Origin: Oscillospiraceae bacterium
GTDB lineage: Bacteria; Bacillota; Clostridia; Oscillospirales; Acutalibacteraceae
NCBI GenBank assembly: GCA_028706415.1
Contig: JAQWBK010000002.1
Coordinates: forward strand, 1 to 39,246
Length of the DNA stretch: 39,246 nt
Reading direction: 5' to 3'
Every line of letters begins with the position of its first letter. The first letter of the stretch is position 1. A model generated the notes under the pieces. It ran no database searches. It saw nothing but the letters and a program-made list of their open reading frames with translations, and had not been told where the DNA came from. Positions 7,673 through 17,723 of this stretch are shown here, one piece after another. Made by a program: the position numbers and the translations under genes.

Positions 7673-10486
7673 ATGGGACGCAAAGCTTCGGTTTATTTAA
7701 TAACGGCAGTCATGCTGGCGTCGATATTCGGTCAATGTTGGGCTTCCGCCCAAGCGGTTTTAATAGAAAACAGTGACATGAATGAGCCGCAGATAAAAAC
7801 AAATAAGATTACATATCAGGATTATGCCAAGCTGCATACCGATAAAAAATGGTCAGGAGAGATGGTGGATGTCCGACCTGAACCTGAAAAGGCAGATATT
7901 GAGGGGAAATACTGTATATCCGCTGACAAAACGCTTGACTTGAGCGTTGAGGTCAAAACAGCGGGACTGTATAAGGTGATATTAGAATATCAGGCTGCAT
8001 CCCAAGCCAAGAGTAACTTTACACTTGCTTTTTCCATCGACGGGAAGCAGCCTTTTAACGGGCTTTCCGTGCTGTTGCTTACAAGACAGTGGAGGCATGA
8101 AGCCGGAGCGGATTCCTTTATCGAAAATGGTAATGATTTACGCCCAACCATGATAGAGGATCTTTCGTGGCAACCCTATTGTGTGAAAGACAGAGAAGGG
8201 AAGTATGCCGAGCCCTATGCGTTTTACCTTGAGGCTGGAGAACATACCTTATCTTTTCGTAATAATAACGAGGAACTGTATATTCGCAATATCAGATTAT
8301 CGGGCGTAAGCCAGCAAAAAACATATGAACAGTATTTGAAAGAGCATCAAGACGCAACAAAATACGACGGCGAGGACATTTTTATCGAAGCAGAGAAAAC
8401 AGACAGGGTGTCTTCCAGAACGGTTATCGCCATAAACGATATGTCAAGCCCGTTTACAACCCCCTATGACCCGTATTACATAAAGCTGAATACCCTTGGG
8501 GGGAACAATTGGAAGCATGTGGGCGAGAGGGCAACCTGGAAAATAAACGTCCCGAGTGACGGTCTGTATCGAATATCCATGAGGTTCAGGCAGAATTATT
8601 ACAATGGGATTGATACACATCGCAGCTTATACATCAACGGAGAAATTCCTTTCGAGGAAGCAAAGAATATTTCCTTTGCTTACGGCATTGGCTGGCAGGT
8701 TAAAAACATTGGTGACTATTACTTATATTTGGATGAGGGTGAAAATGAAATCGCGCTTGAGGTGGTCCTCGGAGAAAACGGTGCGATACTCAAAGATTTG
8801 GAAAAGGTGATTTATAACCTTAATCGATTGTATCGTTTGGTCATAATGGTGACAGGTACCACGCCTGATATTTATCGGGATTATAATCTGGATAAAGAAA
8901 TCCCGGATCTGATGGAAATGCTTGAGCAGTACAAAAAAGAGATATGGGATTTATTTGATTTGATTGAGCAGAGTTATGGCGAGGGCGGAAGTGAATTATC
9001 CACACTGACCCAGATACGCCATCAGCTTGATGACATGTATAAAAACCCCTCCTCAATTACTCGGGGTTCACGACTTAACCGTTTCAAAACCAACATCAGC
9101 TCGCTGGGCGCATGGGCTAATAAGATCAGAGAGCAGCCTGTCGAAATTGATTCAATTTATTTGTTTGGGGAAGGTGCAAAGCCCCCTCAAGCGGAAACCG
9201 ACCTTTTTCATATAATAGCCCATCGTGCAAAGAGATTTTTGGCATCGTTTTTAATTGATTACAGTGTTATAGGTGATGGGAGCGCCCAATCAAGCATACG
9301 CGTTTGGGTGTCAACCGGTCGGGATCAAGCTCAGCTTCTTAAAAATATGATTGATGACACCTTTACGCCCAAGTTTCATGTTTCTGCACAGGTCGAATTG
9401 GTTCAGGGCGGTTTTATTGAAGCGGTTTTAGCAGGGCAGGGTCCGGATATTGCGTTGGACCGGCCGGAAACCGATCCGGTAAACTACGCGATGCGGAATT
9501 CACTTTATGATCTGAGTGCCTTTGAGGATTTTGATGAAGTAACATCCTGGTTTGAAAAGGAAAGCATAATACCCTTCCGGTATGAGAAAGGCTATTACGG
9601 TCTACCTGTAACCCAATCCTTCGATATGATGTTTTATCGTATAGATATTTTTGAGGAACTAGGGATGAAGGTCCCAAAAACATGGGATGAGCTGGTTTTG
9701 GATTTATTGCCCATATTACAGAGTAACAACATGTCTGTTGGTATAGGTATACTAAACGAGTGCACCGCCTTCAAGACATTACTTTACCAAAACGGCGGTC
9801 AGATTTATTCAGACGACCTGAAGACAGCTGCACTGGATACCCAGATCGCGTATCAAGCATTTAAAGATACTGTGGAATTATATACCGATTACGGGATGCC
9901 ACAGACATACGATTTTATGAACCGTTTCCGCTCCGGCGAGATGCCAATAGGTCTTGCAAACTATACCATGTACAACAATCTTAATATAGGTGCACCCGAA
10001 CTGAGCGGATTGTGGGAAATGGTCGAGATTCCCGGCATACTGGATAAGAACAGCAGCATTAACAATAAGCAGATAATGGCAAACACCGCTGCGATTATGA
10101 ATGCCGATTCAATAAATCCTAAGGCAGCATGGGCATTCTTAAAATGGTGGGTTTCCTCGGAGACGCAGAGTCGATATGGGAACGAGATAGAGTCCATCCT
10201 GGGTGTTGCGGGACGATATACACCTGCTAATGTTGAAGCCATGCGCCAGTTGCCTTGGGAGGTAAAGCAGCTTCAATTATTGGAAAAGCAGCGAAATAAA
10301 TCGATATCCCTACCTAATCTACCCGGCAGCTATTTCACCTCTCGTGCAATTCATAACGCCTTTGTTTCATCGGTAATAGATAGCAGGAACCCCAGAGAAG
10401 AATTGATGTACTGGAACGAAGAAATCAATATGGAGCTGGAAAGAAAGCGTAAAGAATTTGCCTTTAAACCTGAGTTACAGAGCTAG
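7673..10486 (+). CDS. Solute-binding protein with N-terminal carbohydrate-binding-like modules
   Basis: A 937-residue exported protein. Residues 1 to about 27 are a signal peptide ending in an ASAQA-type cleavage site. Two beta-sandwich regions follow (about 40-215 and 235-390). The second opens with FIEAEKTDR, a start typical of CBM6/CBM35-like modules. A helical linker runs to about 500. From about residue 540 to the end the protein is an ABC family 1 extracellular sugar-binding protein, with segments such as VLAGQGPDIAL, YYGLPVTQSFDMMFYRID and VPKTWDELV. Ordinary binding proteins are about 430 residues, so roughly half of this one is extra. Cysteine at the lipobox position is not convincing, so anchoring is uncertain. 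Two permease genes follow at once, making this the receptor of that importer. The start has a TAGGAGGAT ribosome site. Confidence 0.85.
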   Translation: MGRKASVYLITAVMLASIFGQCWASAQAVLIENSDMNEPQIKTNKITYQDYAKLHTDKKWSGEMVDVRPEPEKADIEGKYCISADKTLDLSVEVKTAGLYKVILEYQAASQAKSNFTLAFSIDGKQPFNGLSVLLLTRQWRHEAGADSFIENGNDLRPTMIEDLSWQPYCVKDREGKYAEPYAFYLEAGEHTLSFRNNNEELYIRNIRLSGVSQQKTYEQYLKEHQDATKYDGEDIFIEAEKTDRVSSRTVIAINDMSSPFTTPYDPYYIKLNTLGGNNWKHVGERATWKINVPSDGLYRISMRFRQNYYNGIDTHRSLYINGEIPFEEAKNISFAYGIGWQVKNIGDYYLYLDEGENEIALEVVLGENGAILKDLEKVIYNLNRLYRLVIMVTGTTPDIYRDYNLDKEIPDLMEMLEQYKKEIWDLFDLIEQSYGEGGSELSTLTQIRHQLDDMYKNPSSITRGSRLNRFKTNISSLGAWANKIREQPVEIDSIYLFGEGAKPPQAETDLFHIIAHRAKRFLASFLIDYSVIGDGSAQSSIRVWVSTGRDQAQLLKNMIDDTFTPKFHVSAQVELVQGGFIEAVLAGQGPDIALDRPETDPVNYAMRNSLYDLSAFEDFDEVTSWFEKESIIPFRYEKGYYGLPVTQSFDMMFYRIDIFEELGMKVPKTWDELVLDLLPILQSNNMSVGIGILNECTAFKTLLYQNGGQIYSDDLKTAALDTQIAYQAFKDTVELYTDYGMPQTYDFMNRFRSGEMPIGLANYTMYNNLNIGAPELSGLWEMVEIPGILDKNSSINNKQIMANTAAIMNADSINPKAAWAFLKWWVSSETQSRYGNEIESILGVAGRYTPANVEAMRQLPWEVKQLQLLEKQRNKSISLPNLPGSYFTSRAIHNAFVSSVIDSRNPREELMYWNEEINMELERKRKEFAFKPELQS

Positions 10487-10498
10487 GAGTGCAGACAA

Positions 10499-11425
10499 AT
10501 GATTTTTGGCAGTAAAAAGGGTCCTGAGCTTAACAACAGAAGAGTACGATATAATGACCTTAGAAGCTATTTTACAAGCTATTCTATGCTCATACCTTTT
10601 TTATCAATGTTTTTTATTTTTACATTGGTGCCTATAGTTTCTGCAATTGCTTTAAGCTTTTCCGATTTCAATATGCTTGAGCTGCCAAGCTGGGTAGGGT
10701 GGGCGAATTATCGCCGTCTGATTTTTGAAGATGATGTATTACTGATTGCATTAAAAAACACCCTAATCTTTGCAATAATAACAGGGCCGGTAAGCTATAT
10801 TTTTGCCTTTGTTTTTGCATGGCTAATCAATGAAATGCCTTCAAAAATGCGGGTTCTGATGACAATAATATTTTATGCTCCCTCAGTTTCGGGAAATGTG
10901 TATTTCCTGTGGCAATATATTTTCAGCAGCGATAGCTATGGACTTGTAAATGGGATACTTATTTCAAACGGCATTATTGACGAGCCCATTCTTTGGTTTA
11001 CCGACCCGAATTATAATCTGATAATAATAATAATTGTTCAATTATGGTTATCGCTGGGGGTTAGCTTTCTTGCATTTATTGCAGGTCTGCAATCCATAGA
11101 CCGTACGCAATATGAGGCGGGCGCCATAGACGGCATTCGTAACCGCTTTCAGGAGCTTTGGCATATTACCCTTCCAAACATGAAAGCAATGCTGCTGTTT
11201 GGCGCGGTTATGCAAATATCAGGAGCATTTTCGGTTGGCACGATTACTCAGGCATTGTCCGGAGGCTATATGAGTGTAAGATATTCTACACTGACAATTA
11301 TTAACCACATGACAGATTACGGCACGGTTCGATATGAGATGGGATATGCATCGGCGATTTCAGTTATTCTGTTTATTATGGTTTATCTGTCTAAAAAACT
11401 AGTGTTTCGTCTGCTTAAGTGGTAG
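10499..11425 (+). CDS. Sugar ABC transporter permease, MalF type (first importer)
   Basis: A 308-residue inner-membrane permease with about six transmembrane segments, the first at about residues 28-48. The cytoplasmic EAA loop that docks the ATPase is visible as YEAGAIDGIRNRFQELWHIT near residue 205. It begins 12 bp after the binding-protein gene, with the GGAG site next to that gene's stop codon, so the two are cotranscribed. It should form a heterodimer with the next gene product to import oligosaccharides captured by the fused binding protein. No ATPase gene is in the window, which is common for clostridial carbohydrate importers that share an MsmX/MsiK-type ATPase encoded elsewhere. Confidence 0.9.
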   Translation: MIFGSKKGPELNNRRVRYNDLRSYFTSYSMLIPFLSMFFIFTLVPIVSAIALSFSDFNMLELPSWVGWANYRRLIFEDDVLLIALKNTLIFAIITGPVSYIFAFVFAWLINEMPSKMRVLMTIIFYAPSVSGNVYFLWQYIFSSDSYGLVNGILISNGIIDEPILWFTDPNYNLIIIIIVQLWLSLGVSFLAFIAGLQSIDRTQYEAGAIDGIRNRFQELWHITLPNMKAMLLFGAVMQISGAFSVGTITQALSGGYMSVRYSTLTIINHMTDYGTVRYEMGYASAISVILFIMVYLSKKLVFRLLKW

Positions 11426-11466
11426 GTTTCGGTAATATTTAAACAAATAACGAACAGGTGAAAAAA

Positions 11467-12351
11467 ATGCTATCAGCAGTAAAGAGAAAGCGTATACGGG
11501 TTTCAAAAGTTAAACGACTCAGCAGGTCACCGGTCACCACATTTTTCTTGGCTTTCATGCTGTTTGTGGTGGGCGTATTTATGGCGTTGCCCATGGTCTA
11601 TGCCGTGGTATCTGCATTTAAACCCATGGAAGAGTTCTTTGTTTTTCCCCCTCGCTTTTTTGTAATTAATCCAACAACCGATAATTTTATATTAATGGGT
11701 CAACTAATGTCCAGCATGTGGGTTTCGTTTGAGAGATACCTCTTTAATACATTATTTGTGAGCGGTCTTTCCACCCTCATTTATACATTTATTGCTGTTT
11801 TGGCATCCTACCCCTTGGCAAAGCATCGATTCCCGGGTTCAAAAGTTATTCGGGAGCTGATTGTTACGGCTCTTATGTTCACCTCCGCGGTTACCGGTGT
11901 TGCACAATATATAATTTTAGCAAGACTGCGTCTTATCAATACATATGGTGCGTTATTGCTGCCTTCGCTAGCAAGCACCATGGGGGTGTTTTTATGCATG
12001 CAGAATCTTACCCTTGTACCGGACGAGATGCTGGAATCAGGCAAAATAGACGGTGCGGGGGAATATCGAATCTGGTGGAGTTTGGTTGTGCCCAATATAA
12101 AACCGGTTGTGGCAACAATCGTTATTTTTCAGTTTCAGAGCGTTTGGAACCAGACAGGGCACCATCTTATTTTTAATGAAGCATTGAAGCCGCTGGCGAC
12201 TGCTCTTTCCCAGATAACATCAGCAGGTATTTCACGAGCGGGTGCGGGTGCTGCGGCATCTCTATTGCTAATGATTCCGCCTATTCTTGTGTTTATCATT
12301 TCTCAGGGCAAGGTAATGGAGACGATGGTGAATTCGGGGATTAAGGGATAA
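11467..12351 (+). CDS. Sugar ABC transporter permease, MalG type (first importer)
   Basis: A 294-residue permease with six predicted membrane segments. The EAA loop reads LESGKIDGAGEYRIWWSLVV near residue 190, followed by the usual VPNIKPV. Start choice: the ATG at 11467 has an AGGTGA site with 5-bp spacing, whereas an in-frame GTG at 11458 would itself be part of that site, so I use the ATG. It pairs with the MalF-type permease upstream (41-bp gap) and completes the membrane channel of the first importer. Confidence 0.9.
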   Translation: MLSAVKRKRIRVSKVKRLSRSPVTTFFLAFMLFVVGVFMALPMVYAVVSAFKPMEEFFVFPPRFFVINPTTDNFILMGQLMSSMWVSFERYLFNTLFVSGLSTLIYTFIAVLASYPLAKHRFPGSKVIRELIVTALMFTSAVTGVAQYIILARLRLINTYGALLLPSLASTMGVFLCMQNLTLVPDEMLESGKIDGAGEYRIWWSLVVPNIKPVVATIVIFQFQSVWNQTGHHLIFNEALKPLATALSQITSAGISRAGAGAAASLLLMIPPILVFIISQGKVMETMVNSGIKG

Positions 12352-12412
12352 AATCTGGTTGAATCGTTAAGATCATAACCAAGCTAAAAGGGGCGAAGGG
12401 TGCTGTGGATAC

Positions 12413-14485
12413 ATGAAAAAATTAATAGTAGTCCTTTTGATGGTTTGTATATCGGTTTTTTCCCCATTAACGGTGTTGGGTAGTCCCGGAACAGGAAAAG
12501 CCTATACATATGACCACAAAGATCAAGCCACCGCGATTCCAGATCCCTATGAGGTTAAAACGGTACTGAACGGTGATAAATTTTCGTTTTCCAAGCCTGT
12601 TGATATGCTATATAAAGGAAATGAACTTTATATCCTTAATGGAGACACCAGTGGAAAAATTGTTGTATTGAATGAGGATTTTACCTTTAACAGATTTATT
12701 TCATTTATAAAAGACGGTAAGCCTTATAAGACGCAAGAGCCCAAAAGCCTATGGATTGATTCGGATGAAACCATACTTGTCGCCGACCGTAGTAGAAAAT
12801 TGGTTTTTCGCATTACTCCTCAGGGGGAGGTTATCAAGGAATACGAAAAACCCAAAACCGATTTGATGGATGAGAACACCGATTATCTTCCTTACAAAGT
12901 GATCACAGACCGTATGAGACGCATTTACATCATGTCCGAGGGTGAGTATCGCGGAATCATACAGCTGGACAAGGACGGCGAATTTGTCAGCTTTTTTGGA
13001 GCGAAATCTGTTGCCGTTACGGGAACTTTATTAATTGACATGCTTTGGAGAAATTTCATGACCGAAGCACAAATAAAAAACAGCAAGAGATACCTTCCTG
13101 TTGAATATAACAACATGACCATTGATGATAGAGGATTTATTTATACAACCAGCGGCTCTGCATCCCAACCTTCTAAATACATTTCAAAGATAAACTCAAA
13201 AGGCAGTGATGTTCTCGATAGCAGCGGTAATTTCGGTGACTATAATCTCGGTAGTTTTATGGGAACATGGTACAAAACCAACTTTAAGGCAATAACGGTA
13301 GATGACTACGGCTATATCTCGGTGTTGGATAAAACATGGAACCGTATTTTTCAATATTCCAGAGAAGGCGAGCTATTATATGTTTTGGGTGGAAACGGAA
13401 GTCAGGAGGGTACATTTTCGGAAATCACCGAAATTATAAGCAAGGATGACAAACTTCTGGTTTGTGATATTTCCTTAAATAATATTACGGTTTTAAAACC
13501 TACTTCATTTGGGAAAGACATACGCAAGGCTAACCTATTGTTTGAAAGCGGGTTATTCCAAGAGTCCATACAACCGTGGAAAAGTGTTTTAAAACAATGC
13601 AGTAATTACGAGGCGGCTTATGTGGGGATTGGCAAGTCACATTATGTCCAGAAGCAGTATAAGGAGGCCATGAAATATTACAAGCTGGGCTATTCGAAAG
13701 CCGACTACTCTCAGGCATTTCAGCGGTATCGTTCACAGGTAATGCGGGATTCATTTCCCACAGTGATGACCTTCTTGGTTGTTGCATTGGTAGCCGGAAC
13801 GATTATATTAAGGCTGGTAAGGAAAAAGTTTGGCTCCAGAAAGCTTGTCCTGGATGAATCGGGAAAGATTTTATATCTGTTTCATGTTTTGGCACACCCC
13901 TCTGACGGGTATCAGGAGCTTCGCTATAACAAAAAATACAGCCTGTTTCTTGCAAACTTCCTGGCACTCAGCTGGTTTATCATAGAGGCATGTTATTTTA
14001 ATTACCGGGGTTTTATTTTCAACAACAATACCCCAGATGATTTTAATCTGGTTTCATTATTTGCTACAACCGTTGGTATGGGTATGGTGTTTTGCTTGTG
14101 CAACTGGCTGCTATCCACTTTTTTTGAAGGAAAAGGCGGGCTAAAGCAGGTTTGGATATATTTTTGTTATGCTTTAGCACCTGTACTTGCCGCGATGATT
14201 ATCGAGATATTTCTATCCCGTGTGCTGACATTGGATGAGTCGATGTTTATCAATTATATCCATGTCATAGGGCTGGTGTGGACTGTATTACTTATTATGG
14301 TTGCGATGGGGCAGCTTCATCAGTATTCATTATCAAGAAATATATTTTCATTAGTGGCATCAGTAATAGGAATATTTGTAGTTCTGTTCTTGGTTTTTCT
14401 GATGTACAACCTGTTTATCCAGTTCAAGTATTTTATCGAGAGTTTTGTGAAGGAATTGCTTTATCGTAGCGAAGTCGGTTTTTAG
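12413..14485 (+). CDS. Beta-propeller, TPR and Yip1-domain membrane protein
   Basis: A 690-residue protein with a signal peptide (about 1-23). Residues about 45-365 are NHL-like beta-propeller repeats, with repeated patterns such as PKSLWIDSDETILVAD, YITVDD-like strands and VLDKTWNRIFQYSREGELLY. Residues about 366-435 form two TPR-type helical repeats (KANLLFESGLFQESIQPWKS; EAMKYYKLGY). One membrane segment lies near 447-467, and the C-terminal 200 residues are a Yip1-type domain with about five membrane segments. The propeller and TPR part would face outside. Proteins of this design, to my recollection, recur beside DUF5696 proteins and sugar ABC permeases in Firmicutes, and no biochemical role is known to me. 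It may act as an accessory sensor or scaffold for the transporter. It lies between the two permease pairs on the same strand. Confidence 0.75.
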   Translation: MKKLIVVLLMVCISVFSPLTVLGSPGTGKAYTYDHKDQATAIPDPYEVKTVLNGDKFSFSKPVDMLYKGNELYILNGDTSGKIVVLNEDFTFNRFISFIKDGKPYKTQEPKSLWIDSDETILVADRSRKLVFRITPQGEVIKEYEKPKTDLMDENTDYLPYKVITDRMRRIYIMSEGEYRGIIQLDKDGEFVSFFGAKSVAVTGTLLIDMLWRNFMTEAQIKNSKRYLPVEYNNMTIDDRGFIYTTSGSASQPSKYISKINSKGSDVLDSSGNFGDYNLGSFMGTWYKTNFKAITVDDYGYISVLDKTWNRIFQYSREGELLYVLGGNGSQEGTFSEITEIISKDDKLLVCDISLNNITVLKPTSFGKDIRKANLLFESGLFQESIQPWKSVLKQCSNYEAAYVGIGKSHYVQKQYKEAMKYYKLGYSKADYSQAFQRYRSQVMRDSFPTVMTFLVVALVAGTIILRLVRKKFGSRKLVLDESGKILYLFHVLAHPSDGYQELRYNKKYSLFLANFLALSWFIIEACYFNYRGFIFNNNTPDDFNLVSLFATTVGMGMVFCLCNWLLSTFFEGKGGLKQVWIYFCYALAPVLAAMIIEIFLSRVLTLDESMFINYIHVIGLVWTVLLIMVAMGQLHQYSLSRNIFSLVASVIGIFVVLFLVFLMYNLFIQFKYFIESFVKELLYRSEVGF

Positions 14486-14498
14486 AGGGTGAAACAGT

Positions 14499-16778
14499 AT
14501 GATAATACGGCACAAGCATAATATAAAAGCATTTATCTACACAATAACAATTACCTGTATATTGCTATTTGGTGGACCTGTAGGATGTTCATCAAACACT
14601 GATAAGTCGATACCGTTCGAAAAAAAGAGTTTTGAAAAGGGCAGTATTACAAAATCAACCGAAACAATGGTGGTTGAAACAGAATCGCTGAGAATGAATT
14701 TCAATCCAGTCAAATGCACATTTGATCTTATTGTAAAGGATACAGAGGCTATATGGTCATCAAATCCGCCGGATGAATGGAAGGATCCCTATGCTGCCAG
14801 CATCACAAAAACCGATTTAAAATCTCAGTTACTTGTTACATATAAAATCGACAATACCAAGATGAGAAATACAAACAGCGTAGTTTCCTCCGTAAATAAA
14901 AAAACCTTTACCGTAGCAAGACTGAAAAATGGGATACGTGTAGATTACACATTTAGGGAAGGCTTTGTAATTCCGGTAATGTACGAACTCTTTGATGACA
15001 GCATGGAGGTAAGTATACTATTTTCAGAAATTGAGGAAACCACCGAACAACAAATAAATGAAATAAAGCTGCTTCCTTATTTCGGCGCTGCGTCCGAGTC
15101 CGAAAAAGGCTATTTATTTGTGCCGGACGGCAGCGGTGCAATTATTGATTTTAACAATAAGAAAACGGATTATCCGGTCTATGACAAGATGGTATACGGG
15201 AATGATCAGACCTTACCAAGCGACATTGTGACAACACGTGCGGAGCAGATTCATTTTCCCGTTTTCGGCATGAAAAAGGAAAACGGTGCCTTTGTTGCCG
15301 TCATTGAGGATGGGGATGGTTTTGCAAGAATTCAAGCCTCGGTGGCAGGGAAAAATGCAGCCTTCAATACCGTATACTCAACCGCGATTTATCGTGCCGT
15401 AGAAAGGCTGAATGTTCTGAACGGCAGTCTTGGCACTGCGGGGGCTGTCCTATATTCTGCGGAGGATCCCGTGCGCACAAACTCATACCGTGTAAGGTAT
15501 ACCTTTCTTTCAGGCCAGGATTCAAGCATCGGGGGGATGGCGAAATCCTATCGTAACCGGCTTATAGAGCAGAAAGCATTAACAGCATCAGAGAAGGAAA
15601 CCGCTTTATATATAGATATATATGGCGGAGTAAAAAAGGCGAAATCATTTCTTGGCATCCGATATGATGGAGGGGAGTCGCTTACCTCCTTTTCACAGAC
15701 CCGAGATTTGCTGGACGATTTGCGAAGAGAAGGGGCAGATTCACTGGTTGTGGGATTCCGCAATTTAAGCCGTGACTCGTATAAAGGCAAGCCGGAAACA
15801 TCATTTAAGCCACTTTCAGAGCTGGGCGGCAAAAAGGGTTTGGACAAGCTTCTTGATTATGTAAAGGAAAATGAAATTCCGTTTTATGCATATTCCGATT
15901 TTTATTCCTTTGAAAAAAGCGGGAACTCATTGTCTAAATATTTTAATGTTTGCAAAACCCTTGACCTTGGTGCTGCACAGGTCTACTACAAAAAGCTAAA
16001 CACGAATATTCAGAATAAAACGCGGGACCCATTCTATCTATTATACCCCACAGGCTATCAAAAAGCGGTAAGCAATATGATAAAATCTGCAGATAATAAC
16101 AAGATAGATGCAATTCATTTGGGGGATATCTCCAGTAGGTTGGCAGGGGATTATTCGCGGGGCGGGCTTCAGCGTGACCAGGCAATCAACGCTCTTAAAA
16201 GTGCGTTGGATATGGCAGCCGATAAATCACTTATGCTTAAATCTCCGAACAGCTATCTTCTTGAATATGCAGACTATATTACGGATCTTCCTATGACCTC
16301 CGAAAAGAATCTGTTGTTTGATCGAGATGTTCCGTTTTTACAAATGGTTCTGAAAGGCAGCCTTTCCTACGCTGCATATTCTGCAAATCTGAATAGCACA
16401 TCGGACGACCTGTTTTTGCATCAGGTGGAATCAATGAGCCAGATTCATTATTCATTTATATCGGATAATCCGTCTGATCTTTTAAATACCGACATGGTGG
16501 ATTTGTACGGTTTGTCTCTTGCGCAAAGGGAACTGGCAGTAGCGCAATATAAAGCAATGTTGGCCATTTCACAAACAGTAAATAATGCGTATATTGATGA
16601 ATATTCCGGTGATGGAAGTGTATCCGAGATAAAATACAGCAATGGAGTAACCATATATGTAAACTTTACAAATGAGAATGTTGAATTCGGTGAAATAAGC
16701 ATTCCATCCAGAGGATATGCGGTAGTACGCAATGGCAAAATGTTGTTGTCCGGGAATGAGGTTAGGCAAAATGATTAA
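14499..16778 (+). CDS. DUF5696-like lipoprotein
   Basis: A 759-residue exported protein with a long N-terminal hydrophobic stretch and a probable, slightly atypical lipobox (GPVGC, Cys30). I assign DUF5696 from the overall pattern and its neighbours, not from a search. Readable landmarks are YLFVPDGSGAIIDFNNKK, a region rich in beta strands up to about 360, and a later half with barrel-like segments (for example SLVVGFRNLSRDS, IPFYAYSDFYSF and IDAIHLGDISS) ending with EVNF-like strands. Such proteins are often similar in size to polysaccharide-active enzymes, and a glycosidase-like barrel is possible, but I cannot point to catalytic residues with confidence. It starts 13 bp after the Yip1 gene, and its last bases overlap the following permease gene by 8 bp, so the three are probably coupled in expression. 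Confidence 0.65.
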   Translation: MIIRHKHNIKAFIYTITITCILLFGGPVGCSSNTDKSIPFEKKSFEKGSITKSTETMVVETESLRMNFNPVKCTFDLIVKDTEAIWSSNPPDEWKDPYAASITKTDLKSQLLVTYKIDNTKMRNTNSVVSSVNKKTFTVARLKNGIRVDYTFREGFVIPVMYELFDDSMEVSILFSEIEETTEQQINEIKLLPYFGAASESEKGYLFVPDGSGAIIDFNNKKTDYPVYDKMVYGNDQTLPSDIVTTRAEQIHFPVFGMKKENGAFVAVIEDGDGFARIQASVAGKNAAFNTVYSTAIYRAVERLNVLNGSLGTAGAVLYSAEDPVRTNSYRVRYTFLSGQDSSIGGMAKSYRNRLIEQKALTASEKETALYIDIYGGVKKAKSFLGIRYDGGESLTSFSQTRDLLDDLRREGADSLVVGFRNLSRDSYKGKPETSFKPLSELGGKKGLDKLLDYVKENEIPFYAYSDFYSFEKSGNSLSKYFNVCKTLDLGAAQVYYKKLNTNIQNKTRDPFYLLYPTGYQKAVSNMIKSADNNKIDAIHLGDISSRLAGDYSRGGLQRDQAINALKSALDMAADKSLMLKSPNSYLLEYADYITDLPMTSEKNLLFDRDVPFLQMVLKGSLSYAAYSANLNSTSDDLFLHQVESMSQIHYSFISDNPSDLLNTDMVDLYGLSLAQRELAVAQYKAMLAISQTVNNAYIDEYSGDGSVSEIKYSNGVTIYVNFTNENVEFGEISIPSRGYAVVRNGKMLLSGNEVRQND

Positions 16779-17673
16779 AAGCACAAATCGGAAACCGAGG
16801 CCAATGTCCCTAGAGCGAAAAACCAAATGGTTTGGATGGGTGTTTATGGCCCCGTGGCTTCTGGGGCTTATCTACTTTTTCATTATTCCCTTTGCCTCCT
16901 CTTTCATATATTCAATTAACTTTGTCACAATAGGTGAAACCGGTCTGGATTACGAGTTTTTGGGTCTCAAAAACTATGCTTACATGTTGCAGGAGGATGC
17001 GAGTTTTGTAAGAGATGTGGTGGGAGAGGTAAAAAATGTATTGACCCAAGTTCCCATCATTCTTATTTATTCAATATTTGTTGCTCTTTTGCTGAACCAG
17101 AAATTCCCCGGTCGTTTATTTGCCCGCTCTTTATTTTTTATTCCGGTAATAATCGCATCCGGTCTGGTGATTCAGATTATCCAAAAAGATTTATTTGCGA
17201 ACACCAATATGAGGGCGGATGAAAGTTCGATATTCCAGATTGGGCTGATAAGCGAAATTCTGGGGAATCTAAACTTTGCCTCTGATTTGATAAATATAAT
17301 AACCACTGCGGTTGCTCAAATATTCGATTTGTCCTGGAAATCCGGGGTACAAATATTACTGTTCCTCAGCGCTCTGCAAAGAATTCCGCCAACATATTAT
17401 GAAGTGGCATCGGTAGAAGGTGCCAATGCTTGGGATGCATTTTGGAAAATAACATTCCCGGTTCTTTCACCGTCATGTTTATTAGTAGGTGTTTATACAA
17501 TCGTTGATTCGTTCACCAGTCAAACTAATCCAGTTATGAAAAATATCATCACGCGTTTTAATGAAGTCAAATATGGATATGCATCTGCATCTGCAATTAT
17601 ATATTTTATTGTTATCGGAGCATTTCTCGGGGCTGTTATGCTCCTTGCAAGAAAAAGGGTTCATTACACATAA
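16771..17673 (+). CDS. Sugar ABC transporter permease, MalF type (second importer)
   Basis: A 300-residue permease with six membrane segments, the first (WVFMAPWLLGLIYFFIIPF) at about residues 23-45. The EAA loop is YEVASVEGANAWDAFWKITF near residue 210. I choose the ATG at 16771, which overlaps the DUF5696-like gene's stop by 8 bp. An in-frame ATG at 16732 would extend 13 residues into that gene without a better ribosome site. Compared with the first importer's permease it has an insertion in the periplasmic loop around residues 140-180. It forms a pair with the next gene. Confidence 0.9.
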   Translation: MIKSTNRKPRPMSLERKTKWFGWVFMAPWLLGLIYFFIIPFASSFIYSINFVTIGETGLDYEFLGLKNYAYMLQEDASFVRDVVGEVKNVLTQVPIILIYSIFVALLLNQKFPGRLFARSLFFIPVIIASGLVIQIIQKDLFANTNMRADESSIFQIGLISEILGNLNFASDLINIITTAVAQIFDLSWKSGVQILLFLSALQRIPPTYYEVASVEGANAWDAFWKITFPVLSPSCLLVGVYTIVDSFTSQTNPVMKNIITRFNEVKYGYASASAIIYFIVIGAFLGAVMLLARKRVHYT

Positions 17674-17723
17674 AATCAACAACAAGCAGCGACACTATGA
17701 ATATTAAATGTCGAGGAGTTATT

